From the NCBI GenBank assembly GCA_910591455.2, contig OU342808.1, positions 19,911,714-19,975,713 of the forward strand: 64,000 nucleotides of DNA, in the 5' to 3' direction. Below the pieces are notes generated by a model that made no database searches, was not told the DNA's origin, and worked only from the letters and a program-made list of their open reading frames with translations. Positions 25,072-36,681 of the stretch are shown here, piece by piece. Source of the DNA: Pholis gunnellus. Its lineage: Eukaryota > Chordata > Actinopteri > Perciformes > Pholidae. Numbering within the stretch: position 1 is the stretch's first letter; every line of letters starts with the position of its first letter. The translations under genes and the position numbers were made by a program.

Positions 25072-25895
25072 CAGTGGCGGGCCGTGCATTTTATACCTGG
25101 GCCTTCACTGCTGTCCTGCAGCTGAAACACCTCATTATGACGCCACAGCTACGGTTATTATTTGTTTACGTGCTTTCACGTCAGAGACAAAACACCAGAA
25201 AAGCCTTCAACAACACCAGAAAAAGTCGCTAGATTTTTCACTATTTCACTGTTCACTATTTAAAGACGAAGATTAATAAAGAGTTTAATCTCACGGTTGT
25301 TCAGTACATCCGTGCCTTTTAGTTCCAGTTAGAAGTCCTTCTCGATTCATGGACACCAGTGAAGACAGTCGAGCCTCCCCAGTTGTATTTCTTGAAAAGG
25401 TTTTAATGTGTTTGAGGGCTGAAAATGTCCGCTCAACAGAGGCAGCAGATATTGGGATTGTCACCGCCCAACATGTCACGCTAGCCCACTGACCAATCAC
25501 GTATGGCTAGGCCAGCTAGCAGGCTCTGGCACGTCAAAGAATACGCCCAACATGTCAAACTAATGATCTGATTGGTTGAAGACTATGACAATCAACAATA
25601 TCGTCCCCATTCACTTAAACTGCACATGGATTCACTTGTGAGTCTGCAGGCTTCGGGCCTCTCTTCTTGCCTAGAGACACAGAGCTGAAATCTGATTGGA
25701 TAAAAGCTCTACTTAAAACAAGCTGCACTGGAAGCAGAGCAACCGAGGAAGACAGTAGCTGTGCAATGAGAAAATAAGCTAATGGGGAAAAGAATTGTAT
25801 TTATGAAAAATTATTAAATTATTAAATAGCTATAACTTGGTGATTCTGTCTAAGCCAGCAGAGAAGGCCTTGCTGGCCCTGACGGCCCTCCACTG
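25072..25895 (-). mobile_element. Internally deleted hAT transposon with perfect TSD
   Basis: The ends are CAGTGGCGGGCCGT at 25072-25085 and, reversed, CAGTGGAGGGCCGT ending at 25895: 13 of 14 bases identical. The flanking 8 bp are identical on both sides (AGTTATAC at 25064-25071 and 25896-25903), the hallmark of hAT insertion. The 824-bp body is far shorter than an autonomous element and retains only a transposase C-terminal relic on the minus strand (25291-25500). The intact duplication and near-intact ends suggest a comparatively young insertion. Confidence 0.95.
25291..25500 (-). pseudogene. hAT transposase C-terminal (dimerisation region) relic
   Basis: This 69-codon minus-strand frame contains TIPISAASVERTFSALKHIK followed by a NTTGEARLSSL stretch. 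That is the hallmark pattern of the hAT family C-terminal dimerisation region (ipvsS/A-A-s-ER-FS-l-k-ikt…R-st…-RLs-L). The best likeness from memory is to ZMYM1-like or 'TTF-type' hAT proteins of fishes. The N-terminal zinc finger and the catalytic RNase H-like domain with its acidic residues are missing, so the protein cannot be active. It sits inside the element bounded by 25072 and 25895 and is read toward the 25072 end. Confidence 0.9.
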
Positions 25896-25903
25896 AGTTA
25901 TAC

Positions 25904-28410
25904 TGATTTTCAGTGCCAGATTTGTAATGCTTTACTGAGAAAAGAGGATCAACTTTAATGATGAAACATTAACTAGCTACAAATGTGCAAATGATCTACT
26001 TCATTATTTCCCTGTATTTCAGTTGGGGATCGTGACAACTGTAATGTACATAATCAAAGAGAAACTGTGAGAAAAACTGCTGTTTCTGGGGCCCGCTCTA
26101 TGAGTAAGTGTAAGCTGTCTCCGAGGTGAATGAAGTGGTATATTTATAGGTTTGGCTTCATACCTTTGCGATGCACTTCAGGTTAGAAAAATAACTGCTT
26201 TCAGTTTGATTTGATTGATTGCTTCGAGGAGCTTCTGCTGTTTCAGTGCAAACACCGTTAAATCAAACTTGTCACAAATTTCCAGATTTAACAAGGAGAG
26301 GAGAGAGTGATAGAACTCTGTAGAAGAGAGTGAGAGAGAGTTAAATATGTGATAAGGATCTAAGAAAAAGTGTCACACTGCAGACAAAGTAACATTCAGC
26401 TTGTTTATTTATGGATACTGCAGCTCATAGAGAAACATTGTGAGGTTAAGAGATGAATGAAGAGCACTTCAAAATTATAAAGTTTGACATAAGAAACTAT
26501 TTGAAATGACTCAATGTTAGCCGTTAGACACACTCAAAATATTTTTGCAGATCACAGGATTATTTTTCATGGCAGACATTTTGGCTCTGTTGTACAGATC
26601 GCTTCTTAGAAAACCAGCAGGGAGTAAAGTACTGTAGATACAACTGGTTAGAAATGACCAATGCGTTTTCTGTCTTAGGTTCACAGGTCAAGTCAAGGCT
26701 CCTCTGGTAGATTTACAATCCAGCTGGGGCTTTGGGTCTACTCTGTTTAAAACATCAGCTTCAGTTATTTTCACTACTAATAACATTCATGATTAAGCAC
26801 ATACAGTACCTCATATCTTAGAATAAACAAATTACGTGATGCCTAAGTAATGTAATGTCTTCTCACTTGCACTTGAGACTAAAACAGTTAATTTTGCATC
26901 ATACTTTAAAAGCCTAGCTAGTGCAGCTGAGGATAAGACCCAAATTCTCCATGGACTATCAATCTATCTTACTAACAACAGTCATAAATCAGGTAAAAAG
27001 CACCCATTGTGCCTGATGCACTTGTTCTTGTACTGCAGAAATAAACAAGTAATTTAATCTCAGGTAGAATGATAGACAATCAAAATGTACCACTCCTAAT
27101 TCTATATTAAACTAATTCATTAGAACAATCCCTGACAAGCAGAAGCCCACCAGTGGACAAGGTAGCCACAAACTCATGATGTGCGGACAAACAATGTTCA
27201 CAACATTGGTCCCACAGAACTTTACTTCTAATGGACATCTCAACGTTTTTGAAAAATGGCAATTATGACAGGCTCAAAAGTAGTCTATAAAGAGTTGGAA
27301 CAAGGTTATACCGATTAGCATACACTGACTTTAGCAACCCTGAAGCTACTTGAGAGAAAACTAAAAGGGGAAATCTGCATGTTGAGTGGTTAGAATGAAG
27401 GTTCAGTGCTTTACGCGAGATGATGTAATGCATGAGAAAATTGTGTGTGTCAACGCAAGGAGTTAAAGGAGCAGATCAACTCTTCCCAGTGCACACTATG
27501 TTAATCTCAGTGTTTAATGTTTTGCTGGATAATTTAATGGGTTTACAATTACATCTATTTATTTAATGAATGGTGGAGAACAATATTGTCATACAACACA
27601 TTCTGTCTATTAGGTGCAAAGGTCAAATGTCCTTACTTTGGCTACAATTTCGAATGGAAACAGTGATAAGTGCTGTTCGCCAGCACTTTAGAGAAGGCAC
27701 ACACTAACTGAAGGTCCTGTATCTGTGAAGCTGCCTGTCCGTCCACCTGGACCCCATCATTGCTGCCACTGCAGGCCTGGCAGCTGCAGCACTGCACTCT
27801 GGGATACCGGACACCCTGAGATGACGACTCTGATGAATCTGTCTGCTCCTTGCCCTGTGGCCCTCAACAGATCCATCCTACTGGGAAACAAGTGTGTCTG
27901 TCTGACCCAGACCAAACATGCTCCCTCACTCACACCCACACCGACACACACACATTGACCCAAACACACACTTCCCGTGGTCTCTGCTGCACACCACACC
28001 ATTAATACCAATTGGCCTTTCTGTATGGCTACAAATATTTTTCACATGTTGCCGGCATCCTTGGAGATCATCTTGAATTTCCGTGGCCACAACAAAAGCT
28101 CACGATTCCTTGTACTCAGGAGTGAAAAACCACAAGATTCAGCTGGGGATATTTGTTAACATGATTTGTGAATCTTTTCAGACCGCAAGATTGGGTGGGT
28201 GGAGAAGAAGTCACATCCCCCTTTGCTATGTTTGATGGTTTATTGTGTCTACAACACAGCCAGCAGGGCAGTCTGTTAACCGCCAGTCTGCCACACACAC
28301 AGGCTCATTGTCAAAATAACACGGAGCAGCGAGATGTTTGCTCTTGACACATCAACAAACAGGACAAGATGATGTTGCTGAAGACCAGTGCTCCTGACAA
28401 AACTGTTTGG
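25904..28410. other. Non-genic stretch
   Basis: No gene is recognised. The sequence is AT-rich and unique. A short CA-rich patch lies at about 27926-27970. The frames at 27725-28011 on both strands mirror each other and have no domain. Confidence 0.5.
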
Positions 28411-28414
28411 TGGG

Positions 28415-28446
28415 TTAACCATATCACAAGGCCTTGATATGGTTAA
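28415..28446. repeat. Perfect 12-bp-stem hairpin
   Basis: TTAACCATATCA at 28415-28426 is exactly complementary to TGATATGGTTAA at 28435-28446, with an 8-base spacer (CAAGGCCT) that can itself partly pair. It lies about 10 bases left of the palindromic element at 28457-28983. Confidence 0.85.
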
Positions 28447-28456
28447 AAGCTCCATG

Positions 28457-28983
28457 GTTTCGAAGGCTCATTATCCTGAAAAATTTGTACCATAGGACCG
28501 AAAGCCCATTTGTCCAACAGATCTTTATCCCTAAAACAAACGGACATTGTCCTGAAGTCCATTGCTCTGAAAATACACAATATCTGTGTAACAAACACAT
28601 GGCTAATTATTATGCAGAATGACGCCATCTGACCTTCCCAATTTGTTTCCCACTGACGAAGTCATGACCCACCACTCTTATTACTGGTTGCCTTCTGCGG
28701 TTGCGTTGGTTTAAGCGTGAGGAGTGATGTCAGTTAGGTTGAGGGTAAGAATATCTGGGTAAGATAACGAGACGCAGAGTAGGGCAGGTCATGCCTTCGC
28801 CATTATACAAAAAGAGATATTGTAACTGCAACATAATTCTGCATAATACATGTGCTTACATTCGTTGCATGGAGAGTTTGTATATTTATAACAATGGACT
28901 TTTGTTTTTGGGATAACAGGCTTTCAGTCTAAAGGGATATTATCCGGACTGTTGGGGTTTCGGAATAATGGGCCGTCTAAACA
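28457..28983. mobile_element. Long-inverted-end repetitive element
   Basis: The first and last ~100 bases are imperfect inverted copies of each other. The left end reads CGAAGGCTCATTATCCTGAA, then GACCGAAAGCCCATTTGTCC, 'TTTATCCCTAAAACAAACGG' and ACATTGTCC. The right end, reversed, reads GACGGCCCATTATTCCGAAA, then GACTGAAAGCCTGTTATCCC and AAAAACAAAAGTCCATTGTT. Each end is itself a series of degenerate ~20-30-base units around CCATTATcCcGAAA. The 28640-28860 core is non-repetitive. No coding frame remains. The structure is MITE-like (foldback), but the superfamily is unknown and no clear target duplication was found. Confidence 0.65.
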
Positions 28984-29660
28984 GTGCGTCTTTGTCTACA
29001 CAGGTTGCGTTCAGGCACATTATTGAGCGAAGGCCGCCTCAATTTTGGCAGCACTCAGAGCCTAACATGCAATCACTGTAGTTCCGCACATAAAACAGAA
29101 GAGAATAGACTCTGAAGCTAAATTTATGATTTGTGATTTTGGGCTATCTAGATAAACATGACTTGACCAACTTGTATGCAACTTGTGTCTAGGGTTTGCA
29201 ATCATTGCTTTTAAAAGGTCACAGCGAGCACCAACGTGCCGCCTTTCCCAGTGGAGGAATTTTGGACTTACAATTCTCCAGTTTCCCTCTGTAAATCAAT
29301 TTGCCATACTTCTGACATAACCGCTATTGACAGAACAACAAAGCAATTATATCTAGTCGACTCTTGTTCCTCCTGTCTGTATGACTGTGTGCACACGTGT
29401 GTTTTTATGGCCAGACAGCCTCATCCTCCCTCCCAGCCCCACCCTGGACTCCTGAAAGTCTTTTGGCCCCGGGCTTGTTTTGAGTCAGATGGTTTGTCAG
29501 TAAGAGGAAAGCCCTGATGCCACAGTGCTGTGTTTACTTTGTACTCAGCATATTAGATACGGCCTCACTCTACCCTGATGCTGGTATCAGCTGGGCATGT
29601 GTGTGCCTTTGTCTGCGTCTCTGCATGCACATGTGCAAACATCCTTGTGTGTGTGTCTAG

Positions 29661-29663
<3 letters not shown>
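28984..29663. other. Non-genic stretch with possible retroposon tail
   Basis: At 29128-29170 'GATTTGTGATTTTGGGCTAT' followed by ATAAACATGACTTGA resembles the TGTGATaTTGGGCTATAtAAATAAA tail that I recall from fish LINE/SINE 3' ends. Nothing else is assignable. Confidence 0.35.

Positions 29664-29712
<49 letters not shown>
29664..29712. repeat. (TG)n microsatellite
   Basis: Uninterrupted TG run of about 24 units, preceded by shorter, imperfect GT repeats from about 29597. Confidence 0.95.
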
Positions 29713-29714
<2 letters not shown>

Positions 29715-31469
29715 ATGTGCCATTTCCCATACCCTCCTACTGGCAAGACTCACGCACCACAAACAAAACACTTTGATGAGTTTATCAGATTGAAAATTCC
29801 ATGCCAACCTCCTGAATCCCTTCTTCTCTTCCACACACTTCCACACGCTGTCAACATCACAATCCTATTTATGCTGGTGTCTGGCACAGATATAGATCCA
29901 AGACTGTCGCTGGAGATTTATCACTTTCACTCTAGTATAGTGCAAACAAAAATAAAGACAACAATCGGTAATATTGCGTGAAAGCGTAGCTAGTCTTGAG
30001 CAGAAGTTATAAACTCTAGCTATATGTAAACAAAATGCACTTCAGGCAAAGATGTCATCCAAAGCAATGCTACAATAAGCTTGAATTCCTCGACGGGCAA
30101 GATTACTCAAACAAATGCAGAGTATATATGCAGTGTATACTGAAGGCAGCGGGACTACTTGGCTGTTCTGTTGCCATAAAAACAAGTGATCAAGACATGA
30201 AATTAAAAATGTGTGATGCAGATTATTACTACAGCTGGGGCAGGGTTGAAGATTAAGGCAGGTTACAGAGGTTAATTCCAGACCAAGGTTAGCAGCAGGA
30301 GGCCTGATAGGTGAGTATGAGATGTGGTCAGGGGATGAAACGGGTCTAGGGGCAAGCAGAGGGTGTTCTGGGATTTTTTTTCTGTAATGACAGGGTGGAG
30401 GGCAGCTGGATCCTGTTTTCCAGTGCGATCCAGGAGCGTAGCAAGGCATGGACAGCTCCGTCTGTGGGCCCTGTGTTCATTAGTGGAGCAGCACTGCAGC
30501 ACTGGGGGTGATTCACAAGCATATCAAGTTAAAAAGAAATGCCTGGCCACAGAGGGATTTTCCTGCTGGGCTACAGTGTGTGTGTGTGTATGTGTGAGAG
30601 AGCGGGTGGTGGAAGAGCAAAGTGGGATGGGATCAAGGGGATGGAGTTAGTAAACTTCAATCAGAAAACTCCCCGCATCTGAGGAGACACGTAAAGTCAT
30701 CCTCGGTCTGACTTTTACAAACATCCACAGCGCTCCTGTTCTCTCTCCTTTCCATAAAACATGCTGAGGCATTTGTGGGTTTTTGACCTAATTTACTGAT
30801 GTGTTTGGGGCATTTTTTTATCTGGCCTGCTCATCTTGTGATTATTTGGAGACCTGGGCCCTGTGCTTGTGTATGTTTGTCAGTGTTTTTCCCCTGACGC
30901 TGCACTGCGCCGACGCTGGTCCAGGCACGGTGCCAGTTGATCAGGTTTCACTCTGCTTGTGTTTGCTTCTCTGACTGGCTTGGCAGAAACCAATAAACAC
31001 CACACTCCCACCCTTATACCTCCTTCCCTGTCTCACACGCCAAAAAAGAGACCATTCTCTTTTCTGCCAAAGCACACAAGGCACTGTGGATTCATTTGAT
31101 TTTTTTCTTTCCTTGAGTTCTTTTTTGTTAAAATTCCATGCATACTTGAAAGTAGGCAGTGTGCAACTCAACAATTGAAGCTGAAACAAAGTAAGATGGA
31201 GCGGTTCTGTATATCACCGTAACTAGATCTATTATTCTGTGATGCCTTCAAACTTCAGGGGTCCATTTGTCTTCAGGGAGACCACAGGGGGACTTTGGGG
31301 TGGTCGTTTGGTGTTTCAGCCCAGGCCACCTTCCACTGAATGTTTGAATCTGGACATATCTGGATTGAATTGGTGCCCCCACCTCTTTTCGTTTCATGTG
31401 GTTTGCAACTTCAGCAAGGCACATGTGGCATTTATTGTTCTGCTCACAGTTCGACCCCCATCACACCCA
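29713..31469. other. Non-genic stretch
   Basis: No gene is recognised. A consensus-like donor (GATAG followed by GTGAGTATGAG) occurs at 30305-30316, but no convincing acceptor and open frame precede it. A short GT run lies at about 30578-30596. A 135-codon minus frame at 30042-30449 lacks any recognisable domain. Confidence 0.45.
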
Positions 31470-31565
31470 TTATCAAAATCAAAATTGCTTTAATCGCCAA
31501 GTACAATAAATCGAGGGAAATTTGTCCTGATGGCGCTGATGACATACCAAGATGTTGTCAAATAA
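31470..31565 (+). repeat. Fragment of a dispersed 'CAAAATTGCTTTAATCGCCAA' type repeat
   Basis: 'AATCAAAATTGCTTTAATCG' with CCAAGTACAATAAAT and GGGAAATTTGTCCTGATGGC resembles the start of a short dispersed fish repeat (intact form remembered as 'AAAATTACTTTATTtGTCAAGTACA…GGAATTTGtCCTGGTG'). The end is unclear. Confidence 0.4.
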
Positions 31566-33409
31566 CATAATGACACATGGTGCTAGTTTTCACACAAAGA
31601 TATGCAGAGCACTATTCCAGTATGGCTGCCAGACTCAGCGTATAAAGAAAAATGTCCAGAAAATAAATCTGTATTTGTCTTTGATGTTATTTTTTTTACT
31701 TATGTACTTATTTGGTCACAATTGTAATTACCAACAAGATGGAATTTAAACTTTATTAAAAAGTTCTGCCATAATAACACTCTCTACATCTGATGTTCTC
31801 TAGGGCTTGAATTTCAGGGTCCAACTGTAAATGTTGGTTCTGTCCATTTACTACATTAAATACTTTACTTGTACATACTGTGATTTGAGCACACCTTACG
31901 TAAATCAGTGACTACGAGTGCTGATCAGTTGACTGGTCATTTGCCGTTACTCCAACTGGAAGTGTACCCCCCGCTGATGTCAAATGCATGGGGAACACAG
32001 CACTGTGTGTGTGTGTGTGTGTGTGTGTGTTAGAGCTGCCAATGACACTGAAAAGTAACGTCTTGTGGGAATCAGTGCTAGCAAGGTAAGATAGTTTCAT
32101 CTCTCTGAGTAGAATACAAACTTAACCGCACAAGTTTATGCCAAATGTTGAATGTTTTTAGGATATTGCTATTGGTTAACAGAACAATGCACTGTGGACT
32201 TGTTAAAAAAAGAGGAAAAAATACTCAAAGGCTATAGGAGAGAGCCTGTATAAAAGCAATGCGATACGATGGTAACTTCGGTTGGAAGACATACGCAGGG
32301 ATTTTCTATACAAGTCTGATATGCATACGTCTTGACTCAGTCACTTAACCCGTACTGCGAAAAATTCCGTGGATACGTCCAATTTTCGTGGTGTTACAAG
32401 GAAAGCTGTTTGGATAACGGTAAAAAAAAACAATGTCAGCAGTCTTGCAGCCTCCATAAACCCATGATTAACATTGTACAGATCATTAATTATCACCTCT
32501 TCTGTCTCTTCTAGAAAAAGTGTGTATTTGAAAAGGCTCAGGCCTAACATCTGTCATGTGAAAAGCAACATGCCTTTACATCTGTTAAGCTGAGAATGGA
32601 TTTTTCTTTTTCTTCCTGTGCAACAGCTTTTATCTCGCTCTCTATCTCTACTGACAATACGCCACCATGCCTCCATATTTGCCCAAGATGTCAGTGTTTT
32701 GAGAATACACAGTGACGTGTCTATGTGTGCTATGGCTAACCATGTACTGCATGTGCGAGGATACAAACCTACTATGCACACACCCATGAGGACACACATT
32801 TTAGTCTAAATGAAATGGAACCTTACCAGTTGGACGAGTTGCTCTTTGTGAAGTCCAACGCAAAGAGCCTGTCATATGAAGACAGCAAAGAGCGACATAG
32901 ATCTTCCACAGTCTGGTACGGTATACTTATTTAAAAACATGCAAATTATGTTTATTTTAGCCTGCAGTTAATTAAACCTGGCATTTTCACAAGCATTATG
33001 TTGAGCTTTCACAGCCTACAAGCCACAAGACAACAAAACGTCACTGTCTAGACAAATTCACTTATGGTTCTTTGATGTTATTATGTGTCACAATTGACAT
33101 AAAGTACTGTAAATTCTCTTTTTGTCCTTGGATAAATAATCCTCATTAATGTATTTTCTGGTGATAACGTAATAGCCATGGTGGCTTGACCTCCTCTCAG
33201 CTTCTCTCTGAAACTCATTCAAACCATATCACACTTCCCTCTTCTCCCCAAAAAGCCCCATAAATCACTTTCCTGTAAACAGTAGTGACACACAGCCTGA
33301 TGTGTACTTCGATATATATTTTGGAGACCACAAGGCCTGAAATGTGAGCCTGCTTGTGTTTGAGAGACAAACTGTAGTGCTCACATGTGCTTTAGGTGCA
33401 GGCTTGTTC

Positions 33410-33412
<3 letters not shown>
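31566..33412. other. Non-genic stretch
   Basis: (TG)13 lies at 32004-32030. Around 32829-32892 several alternative hairpins exist: GTTGGAC with GTCCAAC, and GCTCTTTG with two copies of CAAAGAGC. No gene is supported. The rest is AT-rich unique sequence. Confidence 0.5.

Positions 33413-33482
<70 letters not shown>
33413..33482. repeat. (TG)35 microsatellite
   Basis: Seventy bases of uninterrupted TG. Confidence 0.97.
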
Positions 33483-33486
<4 letters not shown>

Positions 33487-33615
33487 TGTTGCTCACAAAG
33501 CTATAAAGTACATGTTGTACACTGATGACATCGAGCTAATTTGTTCTTATTGTTACAAATTATGTTGTCGTACTTAAGCGTAGTAATGCTACCAGTAACA
33601 ATAACACCGTTTCAG

Positions 33616-33682
33616 ACCCGGCTGTGGCTGGAGCAGCTGCGTGACGCCACTGCAGGCCTGGCTGGCTGTAGAGAGTTACTCA
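33616..33682 (+). other. Candidate coding exon, unverified
   Basis: After ACCGTTTCAG an open frame begins with strongly CTG/GAG/CAG-biased codons (TRLWLEQLRDATAGLAGCRE…), unlike the AT-rich surroundings. A possible donor is CTCA|GTAGGA at 33683. The pyrimidine tract of the acceptor is weak. The frame stays open well past the donor to 33819. I cannot match the peptide to a family. Confidence 0.15.
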
Positions 33683-34553
33683 GTAGGAATGGTTCTTGGT
33701 GTAAACACACAGTTGGCAGGACTTATGGCATGGGACTGCAGACAAACCTACAGGAATGGCAGTTAAAAAACATTTACCTGATTGCCCAAATAACTCTGAG
33801 TTATTATGTTTCACAATAAACATCCTCAGGCACAATTGAATGTCAGATGTAGGAGATGCTTTTATCCAGACAAAGAGTACAATGGGAGGATCAGATTACA
33901 CTGCTAACTTTACAGCAATTAATAACGAGCGCTGGCACATTTAAAAAAATATATATACGTTATTTTTATAATAAAGAGGTCCAGTAGAAGCCAACTGTAT
34001 GCCACAAAAACACTGAAGCTTCTTTCAAGCATGCACCTAATTATGTAAACGTGATGGCAATTTAACCAACTAGTCCTTATTCCCAACTTGTCAAATATAG
34101 ACGCCTGGTCAGTGGCCCGAAGCCTCAAACTATGATTCTCCACCTACCCTGTCAGCGTCAGTTTTGCACATGCAAGGCTGCACAAGCACACTCGTGATGT
34201 AATACACATTCGTGCTAAGAGTCTCCTGCTATTTTAATGATCAACAGTTGGTATACCTGCAAAGTCAGCAAAAATGAAGACTGATAGCTAAATGTGTAAC
34301 TCCACGGGGCAGATTTAAACATTAAGTAAAAAAAATCCATCATTGATGCAGCCTGTGAGAGAACAGCGGCAAATATCTTTCCTTAAGGTCTCTGTCCTGT
34401 TTAAATGCTATAATAAACATTTACATTTTGGAAATCTATATTAGAATGACAAAAAAGCCATTAATAGATAGTTTAAGCCAGAAAACTTCCAGGTGTGACA
34501 GGGGCTTGAGAATTTGCTGTTCTGTCCCGAATGGGAGCCTGTAATCATATATA

Positions 34554-34584
<31 letters not shown>

Positions 34585-36681
34585 AAGATGAACACAAACA
34601 GAGGCTTGTCATCAGGTGCTAGCTGGGTCTGGGCCTGTTTCACCCTGTTAACACATGGATGACAACTGGCAGCCGGCATCCTGAAACCGAGGAAAAGCGT
34701 TGAAAATATCTCTGATTACAACCCATTATTAATTGTGAGAGCAACCAGACCGATCACTTTTCTAAGTTTCTTTTTTTTTTTTTGCCGGCAACAAACCCAA
34801 CTCTGGCCTTCTGTTATCTCCCTAATCCTATCTCATCCCCTCCCTGTCGGCATTGGCTCAGTATTGTGGCCCTGAGCATGACCCAAAATGGCCAAAAGTG
34901 TAGAAACGGGGAGGAAGGAGGGATAAGTGGGGAGTGAATAAGGGGCTGGGGACAGATTTAGGGGCCCGACTGGCGATGGCCATGAGTGGGTTCCCCATGG
35001 ATCAGACTCAGGCCCAGGTGCAGGGTTTTAATGAAGATGGTGGAGTTAGAGAGAGGGGAATACATTTTGAATACCCCGTCCTCATGTGAAGTTTCACTCA
35101 ACACCATGGCCCTCTTTGACCCTGGATTAGTTTCCTCTTCCAGGTTTAGAGGCAGGATGCTGATCCCCGGCATCCCCCTTCGTTACCTGTACTCCAACAG
35201 ATAGCCCTGTTTCTCTGGGGACAGATAGTGCGGTCGAGCCTGTTGCCTGGACTGAAGCCAGCTTGGACATTTCACAACAGCGAAGGTGCCCATCTGGCAG
35301 GGCAGACAGGAAGCATTGTTCTCTGTCCTGACCTATCCATCCTGCCCTTTGAAATACAGTATGTTCTCCATGGGATATTGCAGATTGTTTTTCCTTCAAC
35401 GTGCAATTTTGAAGAGTACATGTTTTGCGATTTTACAAAAACCCTTCATGGATCATCTCCATTACAGATCTTGCATTTATAAAGGTCCATTCTTTTTCCA
35501 AATGCAAAAATCCCAAACAATCAAATAATAGCATGAACTCCACGTGATCTTTTAAAATGTAATGTCAATAAGGTTTACATGCTTGCATTTTGCACATGTT
35601 GCGTCTGCCGCTTTGTATCTACTGTATCTGATGTAACCTAACAATGAAATTCCATGCATGGAGCTTGGCACAGTGTTTCAAAGTGTGTGAGAAGCCCCTG
35701 ATAAGAGGCAGGGTTGACTCAATGGCATTATCACTTTTTGTCTTAGGTTGCTGCTTGTTTGTTTTGGAACCAAACGTGCGTAAGTGAGCTTGGGCAACGG
35801 CTGGCCGCATGTCTTCTACTAATTATGTTCGAGCTGGCAATGTGTAGATCCTCAGAGCATCCGCCTCCTTTAGATTTGGGGGAGATAAGTGTGTGTGTGT
35901 GTGGGTGGGGTGGGGTGGGTGGGGGTGCAGGGGGGGGGCGTGTGAGAGGTGACACTAGAAGTGGTGAAAGGGTGTTTGCAGGCTGAGAATGCGGCTGTGG
36001 TTGTCTGCGGTTTTTCTCCATCTTTCTCACTCTCTTCCTGGGTCGTTTGCGTTGCTTGCCTGTGTTATCTGTCCTCATATCTTCACTGGCTTCCTAACAC
36101 CTGTTGATAAAAGACATCCTCACCTGTCAGCAGCAGCCACCCAGCCACTCGTGAGCCTGATCCTTAGAAGAGCCGAAAACACTCTCTGAACGTGTCTCTC
36201 CCTCTCTCTGTAGTTCTTCTTTGCTTAACCACGATCCCTCACTGAATTGCCTCTGTTTGCTTAATAAATTAATATGTGAAACTTGCATTAGTCATTTAGA
36301 GGGAGATATATCGAGCATTCTGTGGAAGGACACCCAACCAAATGTACTCATAAAGTTTAGTTTTCTTGTCAAAAAGAAGAAAGAAACTGCCCAGTCTGTG
36401 AAAACAGTTGTATGTCTTCTGGAGGAGCTTGTCAAATCCTAGGAACTAACCCTGATGATGTCATAGGGGCAATCTCCGTTTGGGTCTCGAGACTATATTT
36501 GTTTAACATAAAACCTCTAACACAAACAGGGAACCTGGAGTCTGAATTATGTGAGCATACCAGGCAGGAAGGGTCTAATAAAAAGATGTTATTAAGCTGC
36601 ATTAAGGGAAATGTAGGAACCTATCTTTTGGAGCTTTACTCAGGATAAAAACGTCTTGATTTTGACTGCTCTTCTTTTCAG
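33683..36681. other. Non-genic stretch with G-rich run
   Basis: (GT)13 lies at 34559-34584, a T tract at about 34771-34783 and a G-rich run at 35903-35938. Positions 34640-35230 are GC-richer, with overlapping frames on both strands and no domain. 33837-33900 has words typical of fish repeats (ATGCTTTTATCCAGA). No gene is recognised. Confidence 0.5.
35903..35938 (+). other. G-quadruplex-capable G-run cluster
   Basis: Six runs of three or more G are separated mostly by single T (GGGTGGGGTGGGGTGGGTGG and on), then a final run of eight or more G. The plus strand satisfies the usual four-run quadruplex pattern several times over. It directly follows a (GT)n run. Confidence 0.8.

Noticed and set aside
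30300..30320. Consensus donor GATAG|GTGAGTATG
   Set aside because: No convincing acceptor and open frame upstream.
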